This document shows positions 1 to 8,915 of a stretch of 64,000 nucleotides of DNA, piece by piece (positions within the stretch are counted from its first letter, which is position 1; every line of letters starts with the position of its first letter). The notes beneath the pieces were generated by a model. It had not been told where the DNA came from. It searched no databases and was given only the letters and a program-made list of their open reading frames with translations. The position numbers and the translations under genes are program-made. The stretch is from NCBI RefSeq assembly GCF_018613805.1, contig NZ_JAGGPL010000003.1, positions 248,001 through 312,000 of the forward strand, given 5' to 3'. Origin of the DNA: Arthrobacter sp. ISL-48. GTDB taxonomy: Bacteria > Actinomycetota > Actinomycetes > Actinomycetales > Micrococcaceae.

Positions 1-541
1 AGATGGTGATGTCCCCGGCGCCCACCTCGACGTTGACTCCTTCGCCGGCGTCGGCGTCGTTCTTCTTTCCTAACAGCTCCAGCTTGTAGGGCTCGTCCTT
101 CATGGCTTCGCGGGCTTCATCCTCGCTGACCACGCGGCGGACGAATTTCTGGTTCTGGTTGATGATCTTAAGCATCATCTTTTCCAGGGTCTTGAGGTCC
201 TCGGGGGTGAACGGTTCAGCGACATCGAAATCGAAGTAGAAGCCGTCTGTGATGTACGGACCGATGCCCAGCTTGGCATCCGGGCGCAGTTGCTGCACCG
301 CCTGGGCCATGACGTGGGCGGTGGAGTGGCGGAGCACGTTCAGGCCGTCGGGCGAACCGATGGTGACAGCCTGGATTTCGGCACCCTCGGGCAGCTCCTG
401 GTCCAGGTCCTTGAGTTCGCCGTTGACGCGGGCCACGACAACGTCGCGGCGCTCAAAGTAGAGTTCCGCACCGGTTGTCCCGGTAGTCACCTTGGTCTCT
501 TCGCCGTCGACGATGAGGGTGATCTGCTGGGCATCTGACAC
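1..541 (-). CDS. thrS: threonyl-tRNA synthetase, N-terminal part (runs off the window)
   Basis: Threonyl-tRNA synthetase charges tRNA-Thr in the cytoplasm. Only the first 180 codons are present; the catalytic and anticodon-binding domains lie beyond base 1. The visible part has the N-terminal TGS-like domain (about residues 3-65) and the start of the editing domain, with the HSTAH (HxxxH) zinc/editing motif and GFYFDF, both typical of ThrS. The GTG at 541-539 is taken as start because AGGAG lies 6 bases upstream and the family sequence begins there. The gene is read away from dnaE2, which ends about 115 bases upstream on the same strand. Confidence 0.95.
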   Translation of the reverse strand, partial: MSDAQQITLIVDGEETKVTTGTTGAELYFERRDVVVARVNGELKDLDQELPEGAEIQAVTIGSPDGLNVLRHSTAHVMAQAVQQLRPDAKLGIGPYITDGFYFDFDVAEPFTPEDLKTLEKMMLKIINQNQKFVRRVVSEDEAREAMKDEPYKLELLGKKNDADAGEGVNVEVGAGDITI

Positions 542-656
542 GGGTGTCTCCTATTCAAAGTTAAGGCTTCATAGCTTGTGGCATACGGGGACCACAGCCA
601 GCCATCGTCAATGCTATCGGTTTCGCGGGAGGCCGACCAACGGGGCCCGGGTGTGC

Positions 657-3600
657 TCAGCCGCCCATTCCGGTAATGGCAAGGCTCCGGCTGATTCCGT
701 CCAGCGGGTGCGGGACGTCCGCATTCTCCGGCCCGGGCTGCGGGAAGGGCAGGGTTTCGATGCGGCTCAGGTCCCAGGCCATGTTTGCGCTCAGGCTGAT
801 TCCCCTGGGACCGGTCCGCCGCGTGGTGCCCCGGATCAACAGGAGCCGGGTTCCGAACAGCAGCAGTCCTGCCTGTTCCTGGGCCTCATGGAAGAAGACG
901 GAGTCGACGCAGCCCGTGCCGTCGTCGATGCTGATAAAGACCACCCGCCGCCCGCCCCGCATGGGCGGGGTCTGGGTAGCGATGCGCACCCCGGCGACCA
1001 GGACCTCAGTTCCATTGCGCAGGCCCAGCAGTTTATCTGCAGTGGTGACCCCCAGCCTGTCCAGCAGGGGGCGGTGGCTGTCCATCAGGTGCCCGCTGAC
1101 GTCAATGGCCATCAGATCCAGTTCCGCCCTGACGTTTTCCACCAGGGTTGGCGCGGGAAGGCCCGGCTTGACGTTCCGCAGTTCCACGTCCCCCAGCGGC
1201 AATGCCAGCTGCCCCTCCATGACCTCGGGACCCTTCCTGGTGCTTCCCGTGGCCTGGAGCCTTTGCAGGTGCTGGACGAGATCCGCCCTATTGGCCGCAC
1301 CGCCCGACTCCCGGTGGAGGGAATCAAAGGCACCCAGCTGGGCCAGCCTCTTGATACTGGGCTTGCTCAGCCTGGATCGTGCCCGGAGATCCGCCAAAGA
1401 GTCATAGGGCTGGCCAGCGACAATCCGTTTCAGCTCGGCGGCGGACATCCCATAGATCCCGTTGAGGCTCAGCCTGATCCCCAGCTTGCCGCGGTCCTGC
1501 CCATCCGCAACCCGCTCCACCCGATATTCCGCCTGGCTGCGGTTGATGTCCAGGGGCAGGATGGGGATGCCCAACCTGCGGGCCTCGGCCACCAGGAGCC
1601 TCTTGGGATACATGCCGGGATCGTGCTCCCACAAGCCCGCCAGGAAAGCCTCGGGATGGTGCGCCTTGAGCCAGGCCGACTGGTAGGTGGGTACGGCGAA
1701 TGCCGCCCCGTGTGCCTTGCAGAAGCCAAAACTGGCGAAGGACTTCAGGGTCCCCCAGACCTTGTCCACCACGTCAGGCGCATAGCCTTTGGCCCGGGCT
1801 TCCTTGCGGAAGTACTCCTCTACTTGCGGCTCGAGAGCTTCATTGCCGAGAATGCGGCGGAATTCGTCCGCACGCGCCAGGCCGCAGCCTGTCATGACGT
1901 CGAAGGTCTTCAGGATCTGTTCATGGAAAACGGTGACCCCATGCGTTTCCTGCAGCACGGGTTTCAGGTCTGGGTGCGGATAGACCTCCGGCGCGAAACC
2001 GTGGCGGTGCTCCAGGAAAGGCCGCACCATGTCCGATTTCATGGGCCCCGGCCGGAACAGCGAAATATCGATAATGAGGTCATTGAAGTCACGGGGTGCC
2101 ATCTTGCCAACCAGCTCACGCTGGCCCGGGGACTCGATCTGGAAACAGCCCAGGGTATGGGTGCTCCGGATCAGCTCATAGGTTGGTTCATCATCAAGCG
2201 GCACAGCATTGAGGTCGATGTGGCCGTTCTCGGCGATGTAGTCCGGTCCCGTGCCATAGGGGCCCGCGGGGTGGTCACCTGCAGCAACCACTTCTGCTTT
2301 GGAGGGGTGGATCCGGATGACTTCCCTGACAGCAAAGGCCATGGCACTCTGCATTCGCACTCCAAGGACATCGAGCTTGAGCATGCCCATCGGATCCATG
2401 TCGTGTTTGTCGAACTGGCTCATGGGCAGCCCAAGTCCGCTCGGCTGCACAGGGGTCCGGTCAAGCAGGGTGGCATCGCCCAGGATCACTCCGCAGGGGT
2501 GCATGGAAATGTGCCGGGGCAGCCGGTCAAGGCGTTCGGTGAGGTCCACGAGCAGGTCCAGCTGCTGGTTTTCAGTGAAATCGCGCTGTTCCACCCGCCC
2601 GGCGAACTCCCGCAGCTCTGGCTTTTCCGCCAATGCTTCGCGGAACTTCCTGGCCGAAAAACGCCACAGTTGCTTGGCGATTTCGCCCACATCGCCTTCA
2701 TCCATGCCCAGAGCCATCCCGGCATCCCGGACGGCCCCGCGGGCGCGGTAGCCGTTCTGCATGCTCATGAGCGTGACCCGCTCGGCGCCGAACCGGTCAA
2801 AGATCTTCCGATAGACGTTGTGCCGTTCGGCGCTTTCGACATCGATGTCGATGTCAGGCAAGGTGGCCCGGTCCCGGGAAAGGAAACGTTCGAAGATGAG
2901 GTCGTGCTGCAGGGGGTTCACCTGGCTGACATCAATCAGGTAGTTGACCAGGCTGGAAGCGCCGGAACCGCGGGCTGCGGCGCGGACCCCCATGTCGATG
3001 ATCATTCTTGAGACTTCCGCCACTGTGAGGAAGTAGGAGGAGAATCCCAGGTTCCGGATGATTCCCAGTTCGTGGCTGAGTCGCTGGCGCATCTCCTTTT
3101 CGGCGGTACCGGAAATCCCCGGGAACCGCCTGCCTATCCCGGCCTCGCAGCGCTGCACCAATTCAACCTGAGGGTCCTGGCTGATGCCGATCACCGATGC
3201 TTCAGGGACCACCGGCTGCTTCCAGCCCATATCCGCGACAGGATCGATCCGGCAGAGGTCCGCGAGCGCCTCGGTCTGTGCCATCAGCTGCTTAAGGTCG
3301 GCGGCACCATACCCTGCGGCACTGATGATTTCCCTTCCCAGCTGGAGCATCTGCCCGGATGATTTCAGCCAGCCCTGGCCGTTGGGCTGGAGGAGGGGTT
3401 CGGCGGCGAGTTCCGGGAGTGACTTCAGCGTCCGGGCCGAATCCAGCACGTCTGCTGTGGCGGCACCGTCCTCTGCGCAGTACCGGACAGCGTTGGTGAG
3501 TACGGCCGGAACCCGATGTTCTTCCGCGAGTTTAAGCATGCGCACTGCATGGGCCGTGCTCAGGGGCGCGCCTGGTGCGCTGAGCTGGGAGACAATTTCA

Positions 3601-4145
3601 GCCACCACAGTCCCTGCTGGCATGACATCAAGCCAGCGTTTGAAGAGGGTGCGGGGTCGCAGGTAGCGCCGTCCGCCCAGTGCCTGTCCGACGTCGGAAT
3701 CAGGTCCGATCAGGACTGTCAGTACGGGTTTAAGGGTGCGTGGATCAAGGGTCCGTGAGGCGAGTTCGGCCCGGGTTACTGCCACGGGGACCGCTCCCCC
3801 GGCTTTGCCGGAAGTGCGGGCATGGGCATCGGAAACGAGCCGGCACAGGGCGCGGTAACCGGCTCCCTGGTTGTTGCCTCGAGCGAGCACCACCACACGG
3901 CCAGCGAGCTGGGTGCGGTGGTCGCCGTCGTCGTCGAAGACTGCGAGGTCAACCCCCACTATGGGGTCTATTCGGGCAGCCGTGCACGCTTTAAGGTGTT
4001 TGATGGTGCCGTACAGCCCGTCCCTGTCTGTGCATGCGAGCGCTGTGGCGCTATCCGCTGCGGCGACCTGGGCGAGCTCATCGGGCCAGGAAACGCCGTA
4101 GTGGGCGCTGAAGGCAGTGGATACGTGGAGGTGCGTGAAAGTCAT
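657..4145 (-). CDS. dnaE2: error-prone DNA polymerase III alpha subunit DnaE2 (ImuC)
   Basis: A second C-family replicative-type polymerase, used for mutagenic translesion synthesis in the SOS response together with ImuA' and ImuB in known systems. At 1162 residues it has the expected length. An N-terminal PHP domain starts THLH; the palm carries the acidic LPDIDIDVE motif near residue 430 and LKLDVLGVR further on. Helix-hairpin-helix and OB-fold regions follow. Its ATG overlaps the stop of the upstream DUF6504 gene (ATGA), so the two are translationally coupled. The pair is preceded by a LexA-type palindrome at 4550-4569. Neither ImuA' nor ImuB is present in the window, unlike the usual three-gene mutasome cassette. 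Confidence 0.96.
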   Translation of the reverse strand: MTFTHLHVSTAFSAHYGVSWPDELAQVAAADSATALACTDRDGLYGTIKHLKACTAARIDPIVGVDLAVFDDDGDHRTQLAGRVVVLARGNNQGAGYRALCRLVSDAHARTSGKAGGAVPVAVTRAELASRTLDPRTLKPVLTVLIGPDSDVGQALGGRRYLRPRTLFKRWLDVMPAGTVVAEIVSQLSAPGAPLSTAHAVRMLKLAEEHRVPAVLTNAVRYCAEDGAATADVLDSARTLKSLPELAAEPLLQPNGQGWLKSSGQMLQLGREIISAAGYGAADLKQLMAQTEALADLCRIDPVADMGWKQPVVPEASVIGISQDPQVELVQRCEAGIGRRFPGISGTAEKEMRQRLSHELGIIRNLGFSSYFLTVAEVSRMIIDMGVRAAARGSGASSLVNYLIDVSQVNPLQHDLIFERFLSRDRATLPDIDIDVESAERHNVYRKIFDRFGAERVTLMSMQNGYRARGAVRDAGMALGMDEGDVGEIAKQLWRFSARKFREALAEKPELREFAGRVEQRDFTENQQLDLLVDLTERLDRLPRHISMHPCGVILGDATLLDRTPVQPSGLGLPMSQFDKHDMDPMGMLKLDVLGVRMQSAMAFAVREVIRIHPSKAEVVAAGDHPAGPYGTGPDYIAENGHIDLNAVPLDDEPTYELIRSTHTLGCFQIESPGQRELVGKMAPRDFNDLIIDISLFRPGPMKSDMVRPFLEHRHGFAPEVYPHPDLKPVLQETHGVTVFHEQILKTFDVMTGCGLARADEFRRILGNEALEPQVEEYFRKEARAKGYAPDVVDKVWGTLKSFASFGFCKAHGAAFAVPTYQSAWLKAHHPEAFLAGLWEHDPGMYPKRLLVAEARRLGIPILPLDINRSQAEYRVERVADGQDRGKLGIRLSLNGIYGMSAAELKRIVAGQPYDSLADLRARSRLSKPSIKRLAQLGAFDSLHRESGGAANRADLVQHLQRLQATGSTRKGPEVMEGQLALPLGDVELRNVKPGLPAPTLVENVRAELDLMAIDVSGHLMDSHRPLLDRLGVTTADKLLGLRNGTEVLVAGVRIATQTPPMRGGRRVVFISIDDGTGCVDSVFFHEAQEQAGLLLFGTRLLLIRGTTRRTGPRGISLSANMAWDLSRIETLPFPQPGPENADVPHPLDGISRSLAITGMGG

Positions 4146-4480
4146 GCTGTTCTGGGCTTGAGTGCGTCGTGGATCCGCAGGAGCCTCCAGCGGTCACTGC
4201 CGATATGCCTGGTCAGGTCCAGGGTGAGCGGCTCTTGGGTGGCACCGTTGGAACCCCGGGGATTATCCGCAGCGAGAACCTGCACCCGCCAGATCTCGTG
4301 GTCCACCAGCCCGGGCCCGCTTCCCAGGGGTGCGCGGCTTTCCTCCACCCACCACTGCCGGCGTTCGTACCACCTCACAGGCTCCGCACACACGGTGTAG
4401 CGGCGACCGGCCCATTGAAGCTCCAGAGGCTGGCCGGAAGCGGTGCAGACGACGTCCACGGACTCGCTGAACATGCCCAT
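4142..4480 (-). CDS. DUF6504 family protein, partner of dnaE2
   Basis: A 112-residue protein of the small family found in actinobacterial dnaE2 cassettes, annotated as DUF6504. Biochemical role unknown. The sequence is rich in Trp and Arg (YERRQWWVEE; EIWRVQV), suggesting a compact beta-rich fold. The ATG at 4480 is chosen because GGGAGG lies five bases upstream; a longer in-frame extension exists but overlaps the divergent gene on the other strand. The stop overlaps the dnaE2 start by ATGA, so both are cotranscribed from the SOS-box promoter upstream. Family assignment rests on the coupling to dnaE2 and on recognition of the sequence type; function is inferred only from that. Confidence 0.8.
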   Translation of the reverse strand: MGMFSESVDVVCTASGQPLELQWAGRRYTVCAEPVRWYERRQWWVEESRAPLGSGPGLVDHEIWRVQVLAADNPRGSNGATQEPLTLDLTRHIGSDRWRLLRIHDALKPRTA

Positions 4481-4549
4481 GGGCGCCTCCCGAACAGGAC
4501 TGAAACACTTGCTGAATCCATGCTGAGCCGTTAGCCGCAAACACCGATT

Positions 4550-4569
4550 GTTCGAATACATATTCGAAC
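4550..4569 (-). promoter_or_regulatory. SOS box (LexA operator) for DUF6504-dnaE2
   Basis: A near-perfect palindrome, GTTCGAATACATATTCGAAC, about 70 bases upstream of the DUF6504 start. Its core TCGAAT-N4-ATTCGA fits the actinobacterial LexA operator pattern TCGAAC-N4-GTTCGA apart from the innermost base of each half. Position and target (DnaE2, a classical DNA-damage gene) support the call. It also lies upstream of the divergent small gene at 4647. Confidence 0.85.
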
Positions 4570-4646
4570 AGTTCCAGTCTACGCCGCTGCCATGACAAAA
4601 CCTAGAAGGGGTGGACGGACTGGACGGCAGGGAGCAGGATTGTGCC

Positions 4647-5036
4647 ATGAGTACCCATGACGCACTCCTCAAGCACGTAAGCATCAAGGCCCAGGATTCA
4701 ACCCTCGTGGCCACCTTCGATATCGAGGGCAACATCCCGGGGGCCGGTGCATACGTGGTGGGGCTTGTGGCGGCCAGCCCTGACTATTCGTCACAAAGAC
4801 GATTAGGCATTGAGTTCATGAATGGGGAGGCGATTGCCTTCTACTCATTCAGCCATGAACAAGGCACTGAAGAAAACTACGATCTCAGCGGGGTTTCGCA
4901 CTCCGGCAACACGATCACGGGTAACTTTCCCACTGCAGCGATCCATGGGCTGGGCAAGGGGCATGTGATGTCGGCCTTCAGCGAGGCCGACGGCCGGGAA
5001 TTCCAGTCCGGCGTCGCCGTCGAGGAAGCGCTGTAA
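4647..5036 (+). CDS. hypothetical protein, 129 aa
   Basis: Not recognised as a named family. The protein is soluble, without signal peptide or membrane segment. Residues of an alternating beta type (STLVATFDIEGN, AYVVGLVAAS, GEAIAFYSFS) suggest a beta-sandwich. The ATG at 4647 has GGAG about 12 bases upstream; a longer in-frame start at 4611 would add residues with no likely role. It is divergent from the SOS-controlled DUF6504-dnaE2 pair and shares its intergenic region, so the LexA palindrome about 80 bases upstream could also affect it. This is inference. Confidence 0.65.
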   Translation: MSTHDALLKHVSIKAQDSTLVATFDIEGNIPGAGAYVVGLVAASPDYSSQRRLGIEFMNGEAIAFYSFSHEQGTEENYDLSGVSHSGNTITGNFPTAAIHGLGKGHVMSAFSEADGREFQSGVAVEEAL

Positions 5037-5079
5037 GGAAGCACTGTAGCGAAGCACCGCAAGGAAGCGGCGCTACAGC

Positions 5080-5403
5080 TCAGCTGTTCTGTTTGTGGAC
5101 CTTAAGCTCGAGTTCAATGAAGCCCGAGATCATTGCCCGATAGGTGGACTCCACGATGTCCGGATCGATGTCCTTCTTTTCAGCAGCCGAACGGACGTGG
5201 TCGATGATCCTTTCCACCCGGCCGGGGGCGCGGACTTCCGCGTCGTCGCCCTTAAGGGTTCCAGCGATCCGGATCAGCCGTTCGCGCCGAGCTATGAGGG
5301 TGACGATCTGGTCATCCACCTCGTCGACCGCGATCCGGACGGCAGCGAGCTGTTCCTTGTCCGCCAGAGCGTCCCTGTCGTTTCCTTGAATTGTCGCCAT
5401 CAT
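5080..5403 (-). CDS. chorismate mutase, AroQ class
   Basis: A monofunctional AroQ-type chorismate mutase (107 residues), converting chorismate to prephenate for Phe/Tyr synthesis. The all-helical pattern is seen: VRIAVDEVDDQIVTLIARRERLI gives the first long helix with the IDxLLxRR-like core, followed by KGDD, a proline-marked turn and a second helix RVERIIDHVR. The start is ambiguous between Met codons at 5403, 5400 and 5421; none has a good ribosome-binding site. The start lies only 16 bases from the divergent VOC gene. No other shikimate-pathway gene is near. Confidence 0.85.
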   Translation of the reverse strand: MMATIQGNDRDALADKEQLAAVRIAVDEVDDQIVTLIARRERLIRIAGTLKGDDAEVRAPGRVERIIDHVRSAAEKKDIDPDIVESTYRAMISGFIELELKVHKQNS

Positions 5404-5419
5404 CTGACAGTATCGAAGC

Positions 5420-5842
5420 ATGCAGCCCCGAGTCGACTTTTTGTCATTAGGTGTACGCAGCGTTGCCGTCTCCCGCCGCTTCTATGCGGAGGGTCTCGGC
5501 TGGCCCATCCACCGCGAGTTTCCCGGCGACGTCGTGTTCATCCAGGTCAACCATGGCCTGATGTTGTCCCTCTGGGACGCCGGCCAGATGCAGGCGGAGG
5601 CGGGCGTCAGTCCTCCCGGCGCGGTGCCCTGCATCACCCTCAGCCAGAACCTGGGAAGCACCGATGAGGTGGACAGGGTCATGGCGGAAGCCGCAGCCGC
5701 GGGGGCGGTCATCGTTGCCGAGCCTGTCACCCAGCCATGGGGCGGGTACAGCGGCTATTTTGCCGACCCGGACGGCTTCCGCTGGGAGATTGCCTACAAC
5801 CCCACCTGGGCAGTGGACGACGCCGGCAAGGTCACCGTCTAG
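5420..5842 (+). CDS. VOC (glyoxalase/dioxygenase superfamily) protein
   Basis: A 140-residue vicinal-oxygen-chelate fold protein. Two beta-alpha-beta-beta-beta units are seen: the first starts LGVRSVAVSRRFYAEGLGW, the second carries WGGYSGYFADPDGFRWEIAYNP, the signature end of glyoxalase-like proteins with the metal-binding Glu in FRWEIA. Substrate cannot be told. No ribosome-binding site precedes the ATG at 5420, and its start is 16 bases from the divergent chorismate mutase start, so leaderless translation is plausible. Confidence 0.85.
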   Translation: MQPRVDFLSLGVRSVAVSRRFYAEGLGWPIHREFPGDVVFIQVNHGLMLSLWDAGQMQAEAGVSPPGAVPCITLSQNLGSTDEVDRVMAEAAAAGAVIVAEPVTQPWGGYSGYFADPDGFRWEIAYNPTWAVDDAGKVTV

Positions 5843-5869
5843 GCGCCGGTTCGGCTTCCGCAGCGTCTG

Positions 5870-6619
5870 CTAGAAGAGTGCCTCCACGGGCTGGATCAGT
5901 TCCGGTCCGTTGTTGCGTACGTTACCCACGTCTTTGCCCACGGAGTCCACGCGCCAGTCCGAGGCGACATCCTTGACCCCGGACCGCACCATATCCACCA
6001 GCCCGGCGGCGTCGTCCACCTGCGGGTCGAGCCAGGCCTGCATGGTGGCCTTGTCCATGGGCAGGGGAACACGGTCATGCAGGGCGGTCAGCTTGCCGAA
6101 CACCGTGGATTCCGAGCCGGCAGGGGGCGTGTCTGTTGTCAGGATGGACGTGGAGAGCATCCACTGGCCGGGCTCCCCCGCAGGGACGGACGGATCTTTC
6201 CACCACTCGTAGAGGCCGGCGAAAACCAAACCGCTTCCGTTGCCCGGATGGACGTAGTAGGGCTGCTTGGTCTTGCCGGCACCCTGCTTCCATTCGTAGT
6301 AACCGTCCGCCGGGACGGCGCATCTCCGCGATTGGATGGCCTTGCGGAACGCCGGCTTTTCGAGCACCGTCTCACTGCGGGCGTTGATCATCCTGGGTCC
6401 GATGCCGGGGTCCTTGGCCCAGGAGGGCACCAGCCCCCATCGGGCCACATGCAGCTGCCGCACTGTCGTGTCATCGATCAGCCGCTCCAGGACAATGGGC
6501 ACGTCATCCGTAGGCGCCACGTTCCACGATGGCGGAATCTGCACCTCTTCCTCGAGCCGGGCATCAAACTCAGCCAACAGGTCCCCCACGGCCCGTGCCA
6601 TCACATAGCGTCCACACAT
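5870..6619 (-). CDS. SRAP-domain protein (SOS response-associated peptidase, YedK/HMCES type)
   Basis: Proteins of this family shield abasic sites in single-stranded DNA by forming a DNA-protein crosslink through their second-residue cysteine. The start is fixed by this: MCGRYVM begins at 6619, so Cys2 is exposed after Met removal; longer in-frame starts are rejected. Further active-site motifs are WNVAPT (Asn), GYYEW (Glu) and LHDRVPLPM (His). The 249-residue length is normal. It lies close to the SOS-controlled dnaE2 pair but is transcribed separately; no LexA palindrome was seen directly ahead of it. Confidence 0.93.
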   Translation of the reverse strand: MCGRYVMARAVGDLLAEFDARLEEEVQIPPSWNVAPTDDVPIVLERLIDDTTVRQLHVARWGLVPSWAKDPGIGPRMINARSETVLEKPAFRKAIQSRRCAVPADGYYEWKQGAGKTKQPYYVHPGNGSGLVFAGLYEWWKDPSVPAGEPGQWMLSTSILTTDTPPAGSESTVFGKLTALHDRVPLPMDKATMQAWLDPQVDDAAGLVDMVRSGVKDVASDWRVDSVGKDVGNVRNNGPELIQPVEALF

Positions 6620-6782
6620 GGCTCCAGCATGCCATCGCCGTCTACCGGTGTCACCCGACATCTTCCGGAGCCTCACAGAGACGCGTCATCCTTCGACGGA
6701 TGCCGCCACCGGGTCCTGGGAATACTGGCCGGCAGGTTACCGTTGATGGGAACGAACCCCCTCACAGCTTTAGGAGAGCTCC

Positions 6783-7040
6783 GTGGACTTTACCCCCGAA
6801 TCCGGCACTATCACCATGTTTTCCACCACCTGGTGCGGCTACTGCAACCGGCTGAAGAAGCAGCTGGATGCCCAGGGCATCGGCTACACGGAAATCAACA
6901 TCGAGGAAGTCGATGGGACTGCCGAACTCGTGGAGCAGATCAACGGCGGCAACCGCACCGTCCCCACGGTGCTTTTCCCGGACGGTACCGCCGCCACCAA
7001 CCCCTCGGCCGCCGAGGTCAAGTCGCGCCTCGCTGCATAA
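6783..7040 (+). CDS. mycoredoxin (glutaredoxin-like, CGYC)
   Basis: An 85-residue glutaredoxin-fold protein with the CxxC active site in TTWCGYCNRLKKQL, cis-Pro in RTVPTVLFPDG and a C-terminal helix. Such proteins in mycothiol-containing Actinobacteria act as mycoredoxins (Mrx1), reducing mycothiol mixed disulphides. The GTG at 6783 is preceded by TAGGAGAG at ideal spacing. It is divergent from the SRAP gene and converges with the lipoate-ligase-like gene. Confidence 0.88.
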   Translation: MDFTPESGTITMFSTTWCGYCNRLKKQLDAQGIGYTEINIEEVDGTAELVEQINGGNRTVPTVLFPDGTAATNPSAAEVKSRLAA

Positions 7041-7061
7041 CGAGGACAGGCGGCGGGCAGA

Positions 7062-7853
7062 TTAAGCCTTCACGCTCTCGAAGCCGGCATAGCTGCCGAA
7101 CTCGGCGTACTGGAGCGAGGCGTGGGCCGCGTAGGTGGCAAGCACTGCACCCTCGATCGCTTTGACATCCAGGCCGGGTACCAGATCGTCGACGGCCCCG
7201 GCGGTCGAGGGATCCCAGTCAAGGCCCAGGGCTTCGTAGCTGTCGGTCAGCACGCTGCGGATCGGCGCAGAATTCTCCACGACGATGACCGAGCTGAACA
7301 GCCAACCCCCGGCCACGACCCGCTGTGCCGTACCAATGAGCTTCACCTGGTGCCGGGCGTCCCCCGTGCCTGTGCCATGGACGCTGAATTCGCCGGGGCA
7401 GTACTCGCCCGGAATTTCGCCGACGGCTGCCTGCACGCCCGCACTCCGAAGGGCTTCGGCCAGGAGTTCACCAAAGAAACCGAACCTGCCCTTTGATCCG
7501 GCAATGGCGTCCGTGTGGGGCTCCACATGGTCAACAACCAGCGTGCCCTCGTGGTATGCAGCAGCGCGCCCCCCGGCCTTGCGGACCAGGGGTTCAAAGC
7601 CGTGGACACGGCAAGCTTCGGCGGCCGCTTCGAATCCCGGCAGCCGGGCGTCCCGCTGGCCAAAGGCCACCGTGGGCTTCGGCCGGTACAGCCGCAGGGT
7701 GGGGCCGATCCTGCCGGTTTTTGCCTGTGCCAGCAGCCCAAGCCCGAATTCAAGGTCCCGTGCCGCACCAAGGGACCGCTCCTGCCGCACCACGGTAAGA
7801 GTCCGGAGTCCGCCCTCGGCGTCCTGCATATTCGTGAGCTCCCTTATGGTCAT
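7062..7853 (-). CDS. lipoate--protein ligase family protein (BPL/LPL catalytic fold)
   Basis: A 263-residue protein with the biotin/lipoate ligase fold. The motif VRKAGGRAAAYHEGTLVV matches the RRxTGGxxVxH lipoyl/AMP-binding loop, and VKLIGTAQRVVAGGWLFSSVIVV the conserved Lys-containing strand (K-x-x-G-x-A-Q-R). It probably attaches or transfers lipoate or octanoate to E2 or GcvH proteins, but family members with other roles exist. The ATG at 7853 has GAGGAA eight bases upstream. It stands alone, converging with the mycoredoxin gene. Confidence 0.85.
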   Translation of the reverse strand: MTIRELTNMQDAEGGLRTLTVVRQERSLGAARDLEFGLGLLAQAKTGRIGPTLRLYRPKPTVAFGQRDARLPGFEAAAEACRVHGFEPLVRKAGGRAAAYHEGTLVVDHVEPHTDAIAGSKGRFGFFGELLAEALRSAGVQAAVGEIPGEYCPGEFSVHGTGTGDARHQVKLIGTAQRVVAGGWLFSSVIVVENSAPIRSVLTDSYEALGLDWDPSTAGAVDDLVPGLDVKAIEGAVLATYAAHASLQYAEFGSYAGFESVKA

Positions 7854-7951
7854 GGTGCAATTCCTCGCTGTCCCGGCCTCGATGTAGTCGAGCCAAACCT
7901 AGGTTACGCCTTGGTCTTCCAGGTCATAACCTTCAACGTTGTGACCAAGCG

Positions 7952-8755
7952 TCAGGATTCTCGCAGCGTCAGGATCTGTTCGGCGCGCCCAAAAGGTCCT
8001 TGAAGGTCGTGCAGGACAGTGGAGGTGAGGCCGATACCGTCGGCCCCGAAGGAAACGGCGTTGTCCAGTCCAAGCCATTCGCCTTCTGGCCGGCGGTGCA
8101 TGTGGATTTGAAGGTCAAGGTTGGGGAATGCATAGCTGCCCTTCCCTGGAGGGACCCGGGCAGCGATCCCATTCGCGGTGTCCACCAGCCCCACCAGGCG
8201 GGCAAGATCGCCGCTGTCTGCGCTGTCTGTGAGCGGGTGCTCAGTGCGCAGCCAGACCTTCCCGGCGCCTGGCCGGTGTCCCTCCGCAACGCGCATTTCC
8301 AGGGACCGGATGTAACCGCCCGGCCAGACGCTGGCGCCGTCGTACGGCTTGCATTCGTCAGGTGCCGGAATGGCGGCGTCCTCGACGGCGGCGACTGCGC
8401 TGGTGTCGCTGGTGACCATGCGCCAGGCAGTGGCGCGGATAGCCACCCTGCCATTGGCAACAAGTTCCGCCTGCAGCAGCTCGATAGTCCGGCCAGGACG
8501 GAGGGTGGTGGTTTCGATATGGAACTCACCGCCGGGGATCAGGCCCAGGATCTCGAAACTCAGGCGCGCCATCCGCATGTCCGCGCGGGGCTGGTGCCGC
8601 TCAAGACTGTCCACCATCAGGCCCGAGGCCGGCGCCATGTGCTGTTCGTGCTCGTTCCAGGCGCCCTGGGCATGGACGGTGGAACGGAAACGGCCGCCGC
8701 CCAGCGACTGATAGTAGAAGTTGCCTTCGGCAAGTTCGGGCAGTTCTGCGGTCAT
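7952..8755 (-). CDS. thioesterase family protein (acyl-CoA thioesterase-like, double hotdog)
   Basis: A 267-residue protein with two hotdog-like halves: the first includes APASGLMVDSLERHQPRADMRMARLSFEILGLIPGG and the second LVGLVDTANGIAARVPPGKGSYAFPNLDLQIHMHRRPEG. The order matches TesB-type or 4HBT_3 acyl-CoA thioesterases, in which the second domain carries the conserved aspartate (VDTANG here). It likely hydrolyses acyl-CoA; the natural substrate is unknown. It is divergent from the nuclease-family gene downstream in coordinate. Confidence 0.82.
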   Translation of the reverse strand: MTAELPELAEGNFYYQSLGGGRFRSTVHAQGAWNEHEQHMAPASGLMVDSLERHQPRADMRMARLSFEILGLIPGGEFHIETTTLRPGRTIELLQAELVANGRVAIRATAWRMVTSDTSAVAAVEDAAIPAPDECKPYDGASVWPGGYIRSLEMRVAEGHRPGAGKVWLRTEHPLTDSADSGDLARLVGLVDTANGIAARVPPGKGSYAFPNLDLQIHMHRRPEGEWLGLDNAVSFGADGIGLTSTVLHDLQGPFGRAEQILTLRES

Positions 8756-8915
8756 GGTGGCCCCTCCGGTGGTTCTGGGTGAATCGGGATTAACTCTAAC
8801 CTTTGGCTCGGGACGCGTTGCTCTGGACCGGCGAAATGTTGGAGCCCGGCGCCGGCTATCTGGGTAGACTCAGGAACTGGTCCTGTCAGCAACCCTCGGA
8901 AGAGGTGCTCAACCG

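Noticed and set aside
492..3011. Very long plus-strand open frame antisense to dnaE2
   Set aside because: High-GC codon bias opens the opposite strand; it shows no family features or ribosome-binding site and lies wholly within dnaE2.
4481..4735. N-terminal extension of the DUF6504 frame beyond 4480
   Set aside because: It crosses the SOS palindrome and the divergent gene, and a good ribosome-binding site precedes ATG 4480.
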